A DNA stretch of 64,000 bases from Acinetobacter pullicarnis (GTDB taxonomy: Bacteria > Pseudomonadota > Gammaproteobacteria > Pseudomonadales > Moraxellaceae). The position numbers and the translations under genes were made by a program. Of the stretch, positions 20,383-30,516 are shown piece after piece (within the stretch, counting starts at the first letter, position 1; each line of letters starts with the position of its first letter). Under the pieces are notes generated by a model. That model worked only from the letters and a program-made list of their open reading frames with translations. It made no database searches and was not told where the DNA came from. Location of the stretch: contig NZ_VCMZ01000001.1 in the NCBI RefSeq assembly GCF_006352475.1, positions 620,001 to 684,000 of the forward strand. Reading direction: 5' to 3'.

Positions 20383-21198
20383 TTGAATAAACCAATGTAT
20401 GCAAAAATGATTACACTTGCTGTAATTGGTTTTTTTACATGGTCGATTCAAGGCTGCCACAGTTCAGCTGCCAATACCTTGGTCAAAAGAGACCCAGAGA
20501 AAGCAGTAAAAGTGCGGACCCAACTCGCTGCAGAATATATTCGTGCAGGTGATCTTGATGCTGCAAAACGTGCTTTAGATCAGGCATTTACTGCCGACTC
20601 AAAAGACTCTGGCGCCAATATGATGATGGGTGTCTTGTTGCAGCAAGAGGGCAGTCCAACCAGTTTGGAACAAGCGGATCGCTACTTTAAACGTGCGATT
20701 GGATCTGATCCAAAGAATGCCCAAGCCCGTAATAATTATGGAACCTATTTGTTTCAACAGCAGCGTTATCCGGAAGCAATTGCACAGTTTAAAATCGCAG
20801 GTGCAGCACTCGGATATGATCAGCGCTATGTTGCACTTGAAAATTTAGGTCGAGTTTATTTAAGCTTAGATGATGTGACACTTGCAGAAAAAACCTTTAA
20901 ACAGGCATTGCAAGTGAATCGCGATTCGAGCATTTCAATGTTACAGTTAGCTGAGCTTCTGTATTTACAGCAGAAATTTAGCGAAGCTGGCCCTTTTTAT
21001 ACGCAGTTTGTGCGTTTAACAGGGGTGAAAAATCAAAGTGCTGCTGCACTTTGGCTCGGCATACGCCTTGCGCGTGCCAATGGTGATGAGATGGGAATGC
21101 AAGTGTTGATAAATCAATTGCGTGCGCTTTTCCCTGACAGTCAAGAATATCAACGTTTTTTGCAATTACAGTACAGTACTGAGGCCGTATGGAAGTAA
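20383..21198 (+). CDS. pilF: Type IV pilus biogenesis/stability lipoprotein PilF (PilW)
   Basis: A 271-residue TPR lipoprotein that serves as the pilotin for assembly of the PilQ secretin in the outer membrane. The TTG at 20383 is taken as the start because GGGAG is spaced 6-7 bp upstream; an ATG at 20395 is the alternative. Lipobox IQGC puts the acylated cysteine at residue 25. Several TPR motifs follow (for example NAQARNNYGTYLFQQQRYPEA). The stop overlaps the rodZ start by 10 bp. Position between rlmN and rodZ matches the conserved cluster. Confidence 0.9.
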   Translation: MNKPMYAKMITLAVIGFFTWSIQGCHSSAANTLVKRDPEKAVKVRTQLAAEYIRAGDLDAAKRALDQAFTADSKDSGANMMMGVLLQQEGSPTSLEQADRYFKRAIGSDPKNAQARNNYGTYLFQQQRYPEAIAQFKIAGAALGYDQRYVALENLGRVYLSLDDVTLAEKTFKQALQVNRDSSISMLQLAELLYLQQKFSEAGPFYTQFVRLTGVKNQSAAALWLGIRLARANGDEMGMQVLINQLRALFPDSQEYQRFLQLQYSTEAVWK

Positions 21199-21980
21199 AT
21201 CCTAATTCACAGCAACCTACTGGTTCAAACGTAGCACCTAAGGCTTTAGGAGATGTTCAGCGTCCTGGTGAGTACTTGCGCCAAATCCGAATTTCACTTG
21301 CACGTGATATTGAAGACGTTGCTGCGGAATTACGAATCCCACAGAAAAGCATAGAAGCACTTGAGCAAGATCAATATACCTTGCTGCCTGAAGCGACATT
21401 TATTAAGGGCTACTATCGCTCTTATGCGAAATATTTAAATGTTGATGCCAGTGAAATTATTCAACGCTTTGACGAAATTTATGAAAATGACACAGGCTTA
21501 TTGTCTAGTCATGCATTGAATGATTCTCCAATCAAAATTATGGGGAAATTACCAGGCTCGACGGGTGGTCGCAACAAAAAGTGGGGAAAACGCTTGGTGG
21601 TGGCTGCCGTTGCCTTATTGGTGATTCTGCTTTTGGTTTTGGGTGTGCAGAAATGGTCAGCTAAAAAGAGCAAAGATATTGATGTTCCTGTACAAAATAC
21701 CGATGTTCAAGTGTTGCCTTTAAATGGTGCTGCAAGTTCGTCACTGGGAGATGAGTTGGTGCTGAACTTTAGTCGTCCAACCTCTGTCCATATTGTTGAT
21801 GGGACTGGCAAGGTGCTTTCAACAGGCCGTAAAGCTGAAACGTTGACGTTGCATGGCAGTTCACCTTTCCAAATTCGACTTGATGATGCCAAAGCGGTTT
21901 CATTAAGTTTGAATAATGAACAGATTTCATTGTCTTCATATACGGTAAATGGAAAAGCAGAATTTCGTTTATCGCGTTAA
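21189..21980 (+). CDS. rodZ: RodZ-like cell-shape protein (HTH plus DUF4115)
   Basis: A 263-residue bitopic inner-membrane protein. An N-terminal HTH of the RodZ type (GEYLRQIRISLARDIEDVAAEL, about residues 27-95) would bind MreB in the cytoplasm. A single membrane span lies at about residues 136-157, after a basic RNKKWGKR. The periplasmic C-terminus is a small beta domain of DUF4115 type. It overlaps pilF by 10 bp and precedes ispG by 22 bp, so it is part of the same transcript. Confidence 0.87.
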   Translation: MEVNPNSQQPTGSNVAPKALGDVQRPGEYLRQIRISLARDIEDVAAELRIPQKSIEALEQDQYTLLPEATFIKGYYRSYAKYLNVDASEIIQRFDEIYENDTGLLSSHALNDSPIKIMGKLPGSTGGRNKKWGKRLVVAAVALLVILLLVLGVQKWSAKKSKDIDVPVQNTDVQVLPLNGAASSSLGDELVLNFSRPTSVHIVDGTGKVLSTGRKAETLTLHGSSPFQIRLDDAKAVSLSLNNEQISLSSYTVNGKAEFRLSR

Positions 21981-22002
21981 TTAGCTTAAGTCGAGTAGGA
22001 TC

Positions 22003-23118
22003 ATGATTGAGAATCCGATTAAACGTCGCCCAACCCGAAAAATTCGAGTTGGATCGGTCTATGTGGGTGGGGATGCGCCAATTAGCATCCAAAGTATGAC
22101 CAACACAGAAACTTGTGATATCGATGCAACGGTGGCGCAAATCCAACGCTGTGCCGATGCTGGCGTAGATATCATGCGTGTTTCTGTTCCAACCATGCAA
22201 GCTGCTGAAGCAATGGGTGAAATTCGTAAACGTGTGACTGTTCCACTGGTTGCGGATATTCATTTTGATTATAAAATTGCACTTAAAGTTGCCGACTTAG
22301 GTATTGATTGTTTACGCATCAATCCCGGTAATATTGGTTCGGAAGCCAAAATTCGCGAAGTGGTCGCAGCGGCCAAACATCATGATATTTCGATGCGAAT
22401 TGGGGTGAATGCCGGTTCACTCGAAAAAGACTTACAACTCAAATATGGCGAGCCAACAGGGCAAGCCTTACTTGACTCTGCACTGCGTCATATCGATATT
22501 TTAGACCGTTTGAATTATCACGAATATAAAGTGTCGGTGAAAGCATCGAATGTGTTTTTGACCATGGATGCGTATCGTTTACTGTCCGCGCAAATCGATA
22601 ATCCCTTGCATTTAGGCGTGACCGAAGCAGGGATCTATCGTACTGGTACGGTAAAATCGGCTGTGGCGCTTGGTGGTCTATTGATGGAAGGCATTGGTGA
22701 CACCATGCGTATTTCATTGGCTGCTGAACCAGAAGATGAAGTAAAAGTTGGTTTCGATATTTTAAAATCACTGGGTTTGCGCTCAAATGGCATTAATTTT
22801 ATTGCCTGTCCAAGTTGTTCACGTCAAGAATTTAATGTGATTAAAGTGATGCAACAACTTGAAGAGCGTTTAGAAGATGTTCGTACACCTATGGATGTCT
22901 CGGTGATTGGTTGTAAGGTGAATGGTCCCGGTGAGGCCAAAGAAGCCGACATTGGTGTGGTAGGTGCGAGCCCACGTTCACTGGTGTATCATAACGGCGA
23001 AAAGAGCCACTTAATTGATACGGATCAGTTGGTTGAAGAGATTGAAACCATGGTTCGTCAACGAGTGAAAACGCTTGAAGAAGCTAAATCTAAAGAGATT
23101 ATTCGTAGTTCATCATGA
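22003..23118 (+). CDS. ispG: 4-hydroxy-3-methylbut-2-en-1-yl diphosphate synthase
   Basis: A 371-residue [4Fe-4S] enzyme of the MEP isoprenoid pathway that converts MEcPP to HMBPP. A TIM-barrel N-terminal part starts with the family motif [16 protein letters not shown]; cluster cysteines are in [12 protein letters not shown] and [10 protein letters not shown]. Its stop overlaps the hisS start by 4 bp (ATGA), indicating translational coupling. Confidence 0.96.
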   Translation: MIENPIKRRPTRKIRVGSVYVGGDAPISIQSMTNTETCDIDATVAQIQRCADAGVDIMRVSVPTMQAAEAMGEIRKRVTVPLVADIHFDYKIALKVADLGIDCLRINPGNIGSEAKIREVVAAAKHHDISMRIGVNAGSLEKDLQLKYGEPTGQALLDSALRHIDILDRLNYHEYKVSVKASNVFLTMDAYRLLSAQIDNPLHLGVTEAGIYRTGTVKSAVALGGLLMEGIGDTMRISLAAEPEDEVKVGFDILKSLGLRSNGINFIACPSCSRQEFNVIKVMQQLEERLEDVRTPMDVSVIGCKVNGPGEAKEADIGVVGASPRSLVYHNGEKSHLIDTDQLVEEIETMVRQRVKTLEEAKSKEIIRSSS

Positions 23119-24410
23119 GTTCAATTGTCGCAATCAAAGGTTTTAATGACATTCTCCCTGCACAAACTGCAGCGTGGAGACGTGTAGAGCAGCATTTAGC
23201 ATCGCTTATGGATGCTTATGGCTATCAACAAATTCGTTTGCCAATCGTTGAGCAGACGCATCTGTTCAAGCGCACAATTGGCGATGCAACGGATATTGTT
23301 GAAAAAGAAATGTACACTTTCTTAGACCGCGGCACACCGCCTGAGTCTTTGACGCTGCGTCCTGAAGGAACAGCGGGTTGTGTGCGTGCCATGCTTGAAC
23401 ATAATTTACTGCGCGGTGCAACACCCCGTGTGTGGTATATCGGGCCAATGTTCCGTTATGAAAAACCACAAAAGGGCCGTTATCGTCAGTTCCACCAATT
23501 TGGTGTGGAAACCTTTGGTGTGGCAACCCCAGATATGGATGCTGAACTGATTTTATTAACAGCGCGTCTGTGGAAGCGTTTGGGCGTTTCAGATAAAGTC
23601 CGTTTGGAAATTAATACGTTAGGTGAGTTGGATGAGCGTAATGCTTATCGTAGTGCCTTGGTTGAGTTTTTAACTGCGCATCAAGATGACCTTGATGAAG
23701 ATTCTAAGCGTCGTTTGAGTACCAATCCACTGCGTATTTTAGACTCTAAAGATGCCAAAACTCAGCAGATTCTAGAAAATGCACCGAAGTTGCATGACTT
23801 TATGCAACAAGACACCATGCAGCATTTTGCACAGTTGCAGCAGTACTTAATGGATGCTGGCATCGAATTTGTGATTAATCAAAAACTGGTTCGCGGTTTA
23901 GATTATTATAATAAAACGGTATTTGAATGGACCACCACCCATTTAGGCTCACAAGGCACAGTTTGTGCGGGTGGCCGTTATGATGGTTTGGTTGGACAGC
24001 TGAAAGGTAAGCCTGAGCAGACTGTACCCGCAGTTGGTTTTGCAATGGGTATTGAGCGTTTATTGCTGTTACTTGAGTTGCTTGAAAACAACCATACTGT
24101 CCGTGACTGTGAAGTATTTTTACTCTCCGATCCTGCATTACAAGCCAAAACGTTGATTTTGGCCGAGCAAATTCGCGATCAATTGGAGCAGGCACAGTCT
24201 GAGATTCGGGTGAAAGTTGGTTCATTGGGTTCGATGAAAAGCCAAATGAAAAAAGCCGATCAATCAGGGGCGGTATATGCCTTGATTTTGGGTGAGCGTG
24301 AATGGGAAATGCAGCAGCTTTCGGTCAAAACTTTGGCGACTGCTGAGCAAGGTGAAGTGGCGATTACAGCGATTGTGCCATTTTTAATTGAGAAATTTGC
24401 TTCACAATAA
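23115..24410 (+). CDS. hisS: Histidyl-tRNA synthetase
   Basis: A 431-residue class II aminoacyl-tRNA synthetase. Motif 2 ([19 protein letters not shown]) and motif 3 ([10 protein letters not shown]) are visible, as is the histidine-specific signature [15 protein letters not shown]. The C-terminal anticodon-binding domain is complete. Essential; placed between ispG and yfgM as in many gamma-proteobacteria. Confidence 0.97.
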   Translation: MSSIVAIKGFNDILPAQTAAWRRVEQHLASLMDAYGYQQIRLPIVEQTHLFKRTIGDATDIVEKEMYTFLDRGTPPESLTLRPEGTAGCVRAMLEHNLLRGATPRVWYIGPMFRYEKPQKGRYRQFHQFGVETFGVATPDMDAELILLTARLWKRLGVSDKVRLEINTLGELDERNAYRSALVEFLTAHQDDLDEDSKRRLSTNPLRILDSKDAKTQQILENAPKLHDFMQQDTMQHFAQLQQYLMDAGIEFVINQKLVRGLDYYNKTVFEWTTTHLGSQGTVCAGGRYDGLVGQLKGKPEQTVPAVGFAMGIERLLLLLELLENNHTVRDCEVFLLSDPALQAKTLILAEQIRDQLEQAQSEIRVKVGSLGSMKSQMKKADQSGAVYALILGEREWEMQQLSVKTLATAEQGEVAITAIVPFLIEKFASQ

Positions 24411-24440
24411 TTTAAAAATCATAAACAAAAGGGTAGTCTT

Positions 24441-25142
24441 ATGAGCGCAATGACGGAAGAAGAACAACTTGATCGTTTGAAGTCGTCTTTTAAAAAATAT
24501 GGCTCTACCGCGGTGAGTGGTGTTTTAATTGCGCTGATTGCTTTTTTCGGCTGGCAGTATTGGCAGAAAAAGAACTACGCTCAAGAACAAATCCAAACCG
24601 CAAAAATACAACAGCTCATGGAACAAGCGGGCGCAATGCAGCAAGATCCAAATGCATTTGGTGCATTGGTGGCGACTGCTGATCAAATTGTGAAAGCGGA
24701 TCCAGACTCTGTGCAAGCGTTGCAATCACAACTTGTAATGGCACGGGTTGCCTATGACAAAGCCGATTATGCCACGGCTGAGCGAGAGCTCAATAAGGTT
24801 GCACAAAGTAAAATTAAGGATGAAGGTTTGTTGGCCATTGTGAATATTGGCTTGGCAGACAGTCAGTTGGCGCAAAAGAAATATGATGCTGCGTTACAAA
24901 CGTTGTCTACAGTGACGGTACCTGCTTTTAAAGCAACAGTAGAAGAAGCGCGCGGTGATGTATATGTCGCGAAGAACGATACTGAAAATGCAAAAAAAGC
25001 TTATCAGAGCGCATGGGATACGTTAGTTGAACGCAAACAAGAGCGTCAAATTTTACAAATTAAACTCGAAAGTGTTGGCGTATTAGTCGATGATCCTGAT
25101 CTTGAACGCCCAATCTTACAATCACAGGTGGATGAGTCTTAA
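24441..25142 (+). CDS. yfgM: YfgM-family TPR protein, ancillary Sec translocon subunit
   Basis: A 233-residue inner-membrane protein with a short cytoplasmic N-terminus, a single span at about residues 24-40 (VSGVLIALIAFFGWQYW) and a periplasmic TPR domain. In E. coli YfgM links the SecYEG-PpiD complex to periplasmic chaperones. GGGTAG lies 9 bp before the ATG. Its stop and the bamB ATG share a base (TAATG), so the two are coupled. Confidence 0.87.
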   Translation: MSAMTEEEQLDRLKSSFKKYGSTAVSGVLIALIAFFGWQYWQKKNYAQEQIQTAKIQQLMEQAGAMQQDPNAFGALVATADQIVKADPDSVQALQSQLVMARVAYDKADYATAERELNKVAQSKIKDEGLLAIVNIGLADSQLAQKKYDAALQTLSTVTVPAFKATVEEARGDVYVAKNDTENAKKAYQSAWDTLVERKQERQILQIKLESVGVLVDDPDLERPILQSQVDES

Positions 25143-26290
25143 TGGATAAAAAATATACAATTCCTTTTGCCTTAGCAATATTGTCAGCAGCGCTTATCGG
25201 TTGTTCAGGCAATAAGGTCAAACAAGAAAAGATTAAACCAAATCCATTACCAAAATTGGCTCAAGCCACCAGTTTGGTTCCAGTATTTAGTCAAAGTGTG
25301 GCATCGACCAGTAAAGAAGATCCACTGCGTTTGCAACTTGCTGCAGATCAGGGTGTGATTTTTCTACTGAATCCCAATGGTAGCGTGTCTGCTTATAAAG
25401 GTAAGCAACGTCTTTGGGAAAAGCGCGTTACTAAACAAGAGCTCAGTTCTGGTGTTTCGGCAGCAGAAGGGGTTGTCGTTGTTGGGAACAGAAAAGGCCA
25501 GCTTTTCGCACTTGATCAAACGACAGGTGAGCAAAAGTGGACTGCACAGTTATCGGGTGCCCTGATTAGTCCAGCGTTGATTCATACTGGACGTGCCATT
25601 GTGGTTGCCAATGATGGGACTGTTTTTGCTTATGATGTTCAAACAGGTCAACAAGCATGGACCTATAAATTGCCGAGTGTGCAGTTTAGTTTGCGTGGAC
25701 AAGCAGCACCGATTGTAATCGATGCAGGAACTGTCGCGATTGGTACAGCCAACGGCTATATCTATGCGATTGACAGTTTAACGGGTGTGCCGCGGATGCA
25801 ACGTCGTGTTGCTGTGACCGAAGGCCGTTCAGATATTCAGCGTTTGTTGGATATTACTGGTGACCCTGTGGTTGCAGGACAATTCTTGGTGACCACAAGT
25901 TTCCAAGGACAAGTCACAGCCATGGACCTGAACCAGCAAATGGTGGTTTGGAGTGAAGATGCCAGCAGTATTGTTGGCCCAGCTGTCTATGACAACAAAG
26001 TCTTTGTCTCCAAAACCAATGGGACTTTGGTTGCTTATGATTTAATGAGTGGCCAAACCCTTTGGGAAAATGACCAGTTGTTGAACCGCAATCTGAGTAA
26101 TCCAGTGATATTGGGTTCTACTTTGGTGGTTGGCGATTTAGATGGTGTGTTACATCTGGTTGATCCAAACTCAGGCTTGCTTGTGGGTCGCTCAAGTACC
26201 AGTGGTGATGTGCGCTCTTTACGTGTGATTGATGGACAACTTTATGTTGCAACACGCAAAGGTGCTTTGAGCGTCTGGCAAAACCGTTAA
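25142..26290 (+). CDS. bamB: Outer-membrane assembly lipoprotein BamB
   Basis: A 382-residue lipoprotein with lipobox LIGC (Cys21) and repeated PQQ-type beta-propeller blades (GKQRLWEKRV, GEQKWTAQL, GQQAWTYKL, GQTLWEND). It is the accessory subunit of the BAM complex that inserts outer-membrane beta-barrels. Coupled to yfgM, and followed by a long terminator hairpin. Confidence 0.94.
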   Translation: MDKKYTIPFALAILSAALIGCSGNKVKQEKIKPNPLPKLAQATSLVPVFSQSVASTSKEDPLRLQLAADQGVIFLLNPNGSVSAYKGKQRLWEKRVTKQELSSGVSAAEGVVVVGNRKGQLFALDQTTGEQKWTAQLSGALISPALIHTGRAIVVANDGTVFAYDVQTGQQAWTYKLPSVQFSLRGQAAPIVIDAGTVAIGTANGYIYAIDSLTGVPRMQRRVAVTEGRSDIQRLLDITGDPVVAGQFLVTTSFQGQVTAMDLNQQMVVWSEDASSIVGPAVYDNKVFVSKTNGTLVAYDLMSGQTLWENDQLLNRNLSNPVILGSTLVVGDLDGVLHLVDPNSGLLVGRSSTSGDVRSLRVIDGQLYVATRKGALSVWQNR

Positions 26291-26344
26291 TTTTGCCGAG
26301 CTTTGTGCTAAACTAGCCGAGCTTAAAACAGATTCTTAAAATGA

Positions 26345-26388
26345 TCGGGGTTTTTGAATAAAATATATTCAAAGCCCCGAAATTTTTT
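26345..26388 (+). terminator. Long hairpin terminator after bamB
   Basis: An inverted repeat of about 15 bp with one mismatch or bulge (TCGGGG...TGAATA / TATTCA...CCCCGA) followed by AATTTTTTAT, 55 bp after the bamB stop. Confidence 0.8.
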
Positions 26389-26727
26389 ATTGGTTACTTT
26401 GATCAAATGATGGTTTATTGATCTTTCAGAAAAAAGACGGTGACGAGTTATATTTGAGTCGGCAGTACGTAGATGATCAAACGCTTGGCGATTGAAGGTT
26501 TTATGTTAGATGCTGAGAAAATACACGCTCTTCTGCACGCAGCGCTTTCTGAAGTTATCAGACCTAAAATCAGTGGCTGAGCATCGCTCATCCCCTTTAG
26601 ATTTTTATGATGTGACTGGCGTCAACACGACGACAAGCATTTTGAAAGATCAGTAAACCTACCCCATCTCTATTATTTTTGATGCTCATGCCATATCAGA
26701 TGGCTGATCTTGAATAAAGGTTATTCT
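26389..26727. other. Intergenic stretch between bamB and der, no convincing gene
   Basis: About 340 bp with two short overlapping open frames on the plus strand: 26473-26580 (35 codons, ATG) and 26510-26656 (48 codons, ATG). Neither has a convincing Shine-Dalgarno or a recognisable product. The der promoter must lie here. A repeated motif, GATC with flanking T-rich sequence, occurs but no clear operator is seen. Confidence 0.4.
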
Positions 26728-28137
26728 ATGAAACCCGTTATTGCGCTCATTGGTCGCCCCAACGTCGGAAAATCAACAATATTTAACCAGATTACCAAGA
26801 GTCGTGATGCGCTTGTTGCTGACTTTGCTGGTCTAACCCGTGACCGTAAATATGGTGATGCGGTTTTTCAAAATAAATCTTTTATCGTGGTCGACACTGG
26901 CGGTATTGGTGAAAGTGAAGCTGGCATTGATGCCTATATGGCAGAGCAGTCAAAAACCGCGATTCACGAAGCAGATATCATTGTATTTGTTGTCGATGCG
27001 CGTGCTGGACTGTTGGCTTCTGATGAACAAATTGCACGTGAAATCAGAACGCTTGGTAAGAAAGTTTATCTTGTTGCCAACAAGGTTGATGGCGTACACG
27101 CTGAAGCAGCCGTCGTTGAGTTTTACCAACTTGGTTTTGGTGAGCCGATGCATGTTGCTGCAAGTCATGGTCGTGGTATTGCACAGATGCTCGAAGATGT
27201 ATTGGCCGACATTCCAGAAGACGAAGATCAATCTGAACTTGATAAAAACAGTGGTTTACGTATGGCGATCATTGGTCGCCCCAACGTCGGTAAATCAACT
27301 TTGGTGAACCGTTTATTGGGTGAAGATCGGGTGGTGGTCTTTGATATGCCAGGAACCACACGCGACTCAATTTATATTCCGTTTGAACGAAATGAGCGTA
27401 AATACACGCTCATTGATACCGCAGGTGTGCGTCGTAAAGGTAAAGTTGATGAAATGATTGAGAAGTTCTCAATCGTGAAAACTTTACAAGCGATTAAAGA
27501 TGCGCATGTTGTGGTGGTGGTACTTGATGCACGTGAAGGCGTGGTTGAGCAAGATTTACATTTAATTGGTTATGCGCTTGAAGCTGGGCGTGCCATGGTG
27601 ATCGCCATTAACAAATGGGACAACATGACTGAATATGACCGTGCCCAATGTAAACTTGATATTGAGCGTCGTTTTGACTTTATTCCTTGGGCTAAAGTGC
27701 ATTTGATTTCGGCATTACACGGCACGGGTGTGGGTGATCTTTATCCTTCAATCCACCGCGCCTATGAGTCATCTAACTTAAAAGTGTCACCATCGAAGTT
27801 AACCCAGATCTTAAGTGATGCGACTGAAGCACATCAACCACCAATGGTGAATGGTCGTCGTATTAAAATGCGTTATGCGCATATGGGCGGACAGAATCCA
27901 CCGACGATCGTGGTACATGGTAATAAAGTAGATAAAGTTTCAGCTGATTATCGTCGTTACTTAGAAAACGTATTCCGTAAAGTGTATAAGCTCGAAGGTA
28001 CGCCTGTTCGAATTGACTTTAAGACCTCTGAGAACCCATTTGAAGGGCGTAAAACAGAACTTAACGAACGTGTGGCTGCGCGTCGTCGTCGCTATGTACA
28101 GAAATTCAAGAAAGCTGAGAAGAAATTTAAGCGTTAA
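26728..28137 (+). CDS. der: Ribosome assembly GTPase Der (EngA)
   Basis: A 469-residue protein with two consecutive GTPase domains, each starting with GRPNVGKST (about residues 9 and 185), and a C-terminal KH-like domain ending in a basic tail. It acts in 50S subunit maturation. The ATG at 26728 ([12 protein letters not shown]) is preferred over an in-frame TTG six codons upstream because it gives the standard N-terminus and has an AAGG upstream. Confidence 0.96.
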   Translation: MKPVIALIGRPNVGKSTIFNQITKSRDALVADFAGLTRDRKYGDAVFQNKSFIVVDTGGIGESEAGIDAYMAEQSKTAIHEADIIVFVVDARAGLLASDEQIAREIRTLGKKVYLVANKVDGVHAEAAVVEFYQLGFGEPMHVAASHGRGIAQMLEDVLADIPEDEDQSELDKNSGLRMAIIGRPNVGKSTLVNRLLGEDRVVVFDMPGTTRDSIYIPFERNERKYTLIDTAGVRRKGKVDEMIEKFSIVKTLQAIKDAHVVVVVLDAREGVVEQDLHLIGYALEAGRAMVIAINKWDNMTEYDRAQCKLDIERRFDFIPWAKVHLISALHGTGVGDLYPSIHRAYESSNLKVSPSKLTQILSDATEAHQPPMVNGRRIKMRYAHMGGQNPPTIVVHGNKVDKVSADYRRYLENVFRKVYKLEGTPVRIDFKTSENPFEGRKTELNERVAARRRRYVQKFKKAEKKFKR

Positions 28138-28169
28138 TTTTCTGCCGTAACTGATAAGTGAATAAAGAG

Positions 28170-28194
28170 CCCAAACATTGTTTTGGGTTTTTTA
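28170..28194 (+). terminator. Rho-independent terminator of der
   Basis: Short hairpin CCCAAA / TTTGGG followed by a T run, about 35 bp after the der stop. Confidence 0.7.
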
Positions 28195-28232
28195 TATTCA
28201 AATGGAGTGTGCTTTAAGCTAAGCTGAGCAAT

Positions 28233-28880
28233 ATGAACAGTATTCAAATTTTTGTACAGCCATTGACTCAATTGCTGCCGCAATCTCGACAGGATTTTGC
28301 GGTATTTAGCGAATTTAATCATTATAAAAAACAGACCATTCATCAGCATCGATTAGACCTGATCAGTACCTATTTGGCGACAGGCTTACAGCCTAGCGAT
28401 TTTGCACGAACAGATTTTGGTAAACCTTATTTGCCCAATTTCCCAGATATCGCATTTAATCACTCACATAGCCAACAGCATTATGCCTTGGGGTTGTCCC
28501 GACAGGTCAAAGACCTTGGGGTGGATATTGAAGACTTGGGGCGTAAAGTCCGTTTTGATGCCTTGGCACAACATGCTTTTCATGCTGAGGAATATCAGCA
28601 ATGGCAAGCCTGCGATGAAGACCCGAACTATTGGTTTAAAGTCTGGACCTGTAAAGAAGCGGTACTTAAAGCGTCTGGTCTTGGTATTCGCATGAGTCTA
28701 AATCAATTACAAACGCAGTGTGATCCAACGCAGGATCGGGGTATTTGTCAGCACCCAGACTTAGGCGTGTTTGCCTATCAACATTTATATTTTGCGCATG
28801 CCATGCTGACGGTGGCTTGGCGGATCGAAGCGGTGGGAGAGGATTTAGACTTTCCAAAGATTGAACTTGTGGAGAAATGA
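28233..28880 (+). CDS. 4'-phosphopantetheinyl transferase (Sfp/AcpT type)
   Basis: A 215-residue enzyme of the Sfp-type PPTase superfamily, which loads phosphopantetheine from CoA onto carrier proteins. The two signature motifs are present: GVDIEDLGRKV (Mg-binding Asp and Glu) near residue 97 and WFKVWTCKEAVLKASGLG (WxxKEA) near residue 132. The upstream DFGKPYLP is also typical. No carrier-protein gene is nearby, so the target (primary fatty-acid ACP or a siderophore/polyketide system) is not resolved. Confidence 0.88.
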   Translation: MNSIQIFVQPLTQLLPQSRQDFAVFSEFNHYKKQTIHQHRLDLISTYLATGLQPSDFARTDFGKPYLPNFPDIAFNHSHSQQHYALGLSRQVKDLGVDIEDLGRKVRFDALAQHAFHAEEYQQWQACDEDPNYWFKVWTCKEAVLKASGLGIRMSLNQLQTQCDPTQDRGICQHPDLGVFAYQHLYFAHAMLTVAWRIEAVGEDLDFPKIELVEK

Positions 28881-28921
28881 TAACGCTGGCTTTTTGCAGA
28901 GAATCGCAGGGAACAGCCTAT

Positions 28922-29338
28922 TTAGACGGAAAGGCTACCAAGCGCATATAGGCTACTGAGTACTAAACAGAAAAATGAACTCACATACCAAAACGTATTA
29001 CTGTTACCAGCAAATCTAGACTTTAACCATGGAAATGCCATAGCACGTGCGAGTAGAACCGTCGCCATGATTAAAAATAGTGCTTTGCTAAAAGGTAATT
29101 GTGCTGTGCCACTTGCGGCACAGTAGGTATAGACCGCGCAAAGCAGTAAGGCCGAACCGATCGCCATCGCCATAAGTTTGGGATAGCAGTGACCTGCTTC
29201 AGACTGTTTAACGATTGACTCTCCTGCACCAAGCAGACGAAAGCCAGCTCCCCAAAATATACAGGCATAGTGTAATAAAGCAGCGCAGAGCGTTAGTACT
29301 GAGGCAAGGTACAGTGCCGGTATAGAAATTAGATTCAT
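28922..29338 (-). CDS. Small membrane protein of unknown function
   Basis: A 138-residue protein with about four hydrophobic segments: residues 5-28 (ASVLTLCAALLHYACIFWGA), 55-72, 82-98 and 118-135. Conserved-looking polar positions are His23 and an Arg/Gly-rich loop. I do not recognise the family with confidence. It converges on the phosphopantetheinyl transferase gene (41 bp between stops) and is separated from secF by a terminator and about 200 bp. Confidence 0.6.
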   Translation of the reverse strand: MNLISIPALYLASVLTLCAALLHYACIFWGAGFRLLGAGESIVKQSEAGHCYPKLMAMAIGSALLLCAVYTYCAASGTAQLPFSKALFLIMATVLLARAMAFPWLKSRFAGNSNTFWYVSSFFCLVLSSLYALGSLSV

Positions 29339-29470
29339 TCGATGACTCTTTGCATCTATGATGCGAGGAAAGTGAATTGGGTGAGACGTATAAGAAAATA
29401 TTAATCGTTGAAGATCTAGAAGATTAACTTAAATTTCCGCAAGATAGCTATAAAATATTGCAGTGCCACC

Positions 29471-29502
29471 ATAAAAAATGCCAGTCATAAGACTGGCATT
29501 TT
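29471..29502 (-). terminator. Rho-independent terminator of the tgt-yajC-secD-secF operon
   Basis: A perfect 12-bp stem AAAATGCCAGTC / GACTGGCATTTT with a 4-base loop, A/T-rich on both sides, about 40 bp beyond the secF stop. Confidence 0.85.
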
Positions 29503-29543
29503 ATTCATCGAAGACTTCAAGCATGTTGAAGTGATTTGCTGAA

Positions 29544-30506
29544 TTAAGGAATTTCATCCTCAAACTCAGGCTTCACTTGTACGATGAAATCTTGACGATT
29601 GAGACCACGCCATAAGGCAAAGGCAGTACCGATATAAATCGAAGAATAAGTACCGACAAATACCCCAACACACATGGTGATCGAGAACCATTTTAAGCCA
29701 TCACCGCCTAAAATCAGCATAGCGACCACAACCAATAACAGGGTCATGGACGTATGGATGGTACGACGTAAGGTCTCCGTCAATGCAATATCAACCACTT
29801 CGACAGGGGTTGCACCACGAATTTTACGGAAGTTCTCACGGATACGATCCGAGACTACGATGTTATCGTTGAGCGAGAAACCAATGATCGCCAGTAATGC
29901 GGCCAAAACCGTTAAGTCAAATGGCCATTGCATCATGGCAAACACACCGAGAATGACAATGATATCGTGAAATAACGAAATCACCGCACCCATCGCGAGT
30001 TTGAACTCGAAGCGAATGGTCACATAAACCAACATCAGGATCAGTGACAAAGCCACGGCACCAGCTGAACGTAAATACAGCTCGTTACCCACTTGGCCGC
30101 CAACCGCATCAACTTTGTCCACTTTGACAGGGTTGTTTGGCAACTGAACTGCTTGGTTGATGGTTTTGTTTAGGTCTTCCACCGCCAGATCATCTTGGGC
30201 TGGCATGCGGATGATCAGGTCTTTTTCAGAACCTAAGGTTTGTACCACTGCATCTTTAAAACCAGCTTTTTCCAAGGCTTTAACCACTTCACCTTGATTG
30301 GCTGCGTGCTGATAATTTAGCTCCGCAGAAATACCACCGGTAAAATCAAGACCGAGATTAAGTCCCTTGGTTGCAATAAAGAAAATACTTGCAATGGTCA
30401 GAATGATTGAGAAAATCGCCGCAGGTGTGGCAACCTTCATAAATCGAATGACGCGTTCGTTATCTGGGCGTCCGTATTGCTTCGGTGGTTGAGTCATATC
30501 AGTCAT
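29544..30506 (-). CDS. secF: Protein translocase subunit SecF
   Basis: A 320-residue RND-superfamily inner-membrane protein that, with SecD, uses the proton-motive force to drive late steps of Sec export. Six membrane segments and the motifs GLDFTGG (after TM1), GFSLNDNIVVSDRIREN and TSMTLLLV are visible. It starts 10 bp after the secD stop. Confidence 0.96.
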   Translation of the reverse strand: MTDMTQPPKQYGRPDNERVIRFMKVATPAAIFSIILTIASIFFIATKGLNLGLDFTGGISAELNYQHAANQGEVVKALEKAGFKDAVVQTLGSEKDLIIRMPAQDDLAVEDLNKTINQAVQLPNNPVKVDKVDAVGGQVGNELYLRSAGAVALSLILMLVYVTIRFEFKLAMGAVISLFHDIIVILGVFAMMQWPFDLTVLAALLAIIGFSLNDNIVVSDRIRENFRKIRGATPVEVVDIALTETLRRTIHTSMTLLLVVVAMLILGGDGLKWFSITMCVGVFVGTYSSIYIGTAFALWRGLNRQDFIVQVKPEFEDEIP

Positions 30507-30516
30507 GCGAGATCTC

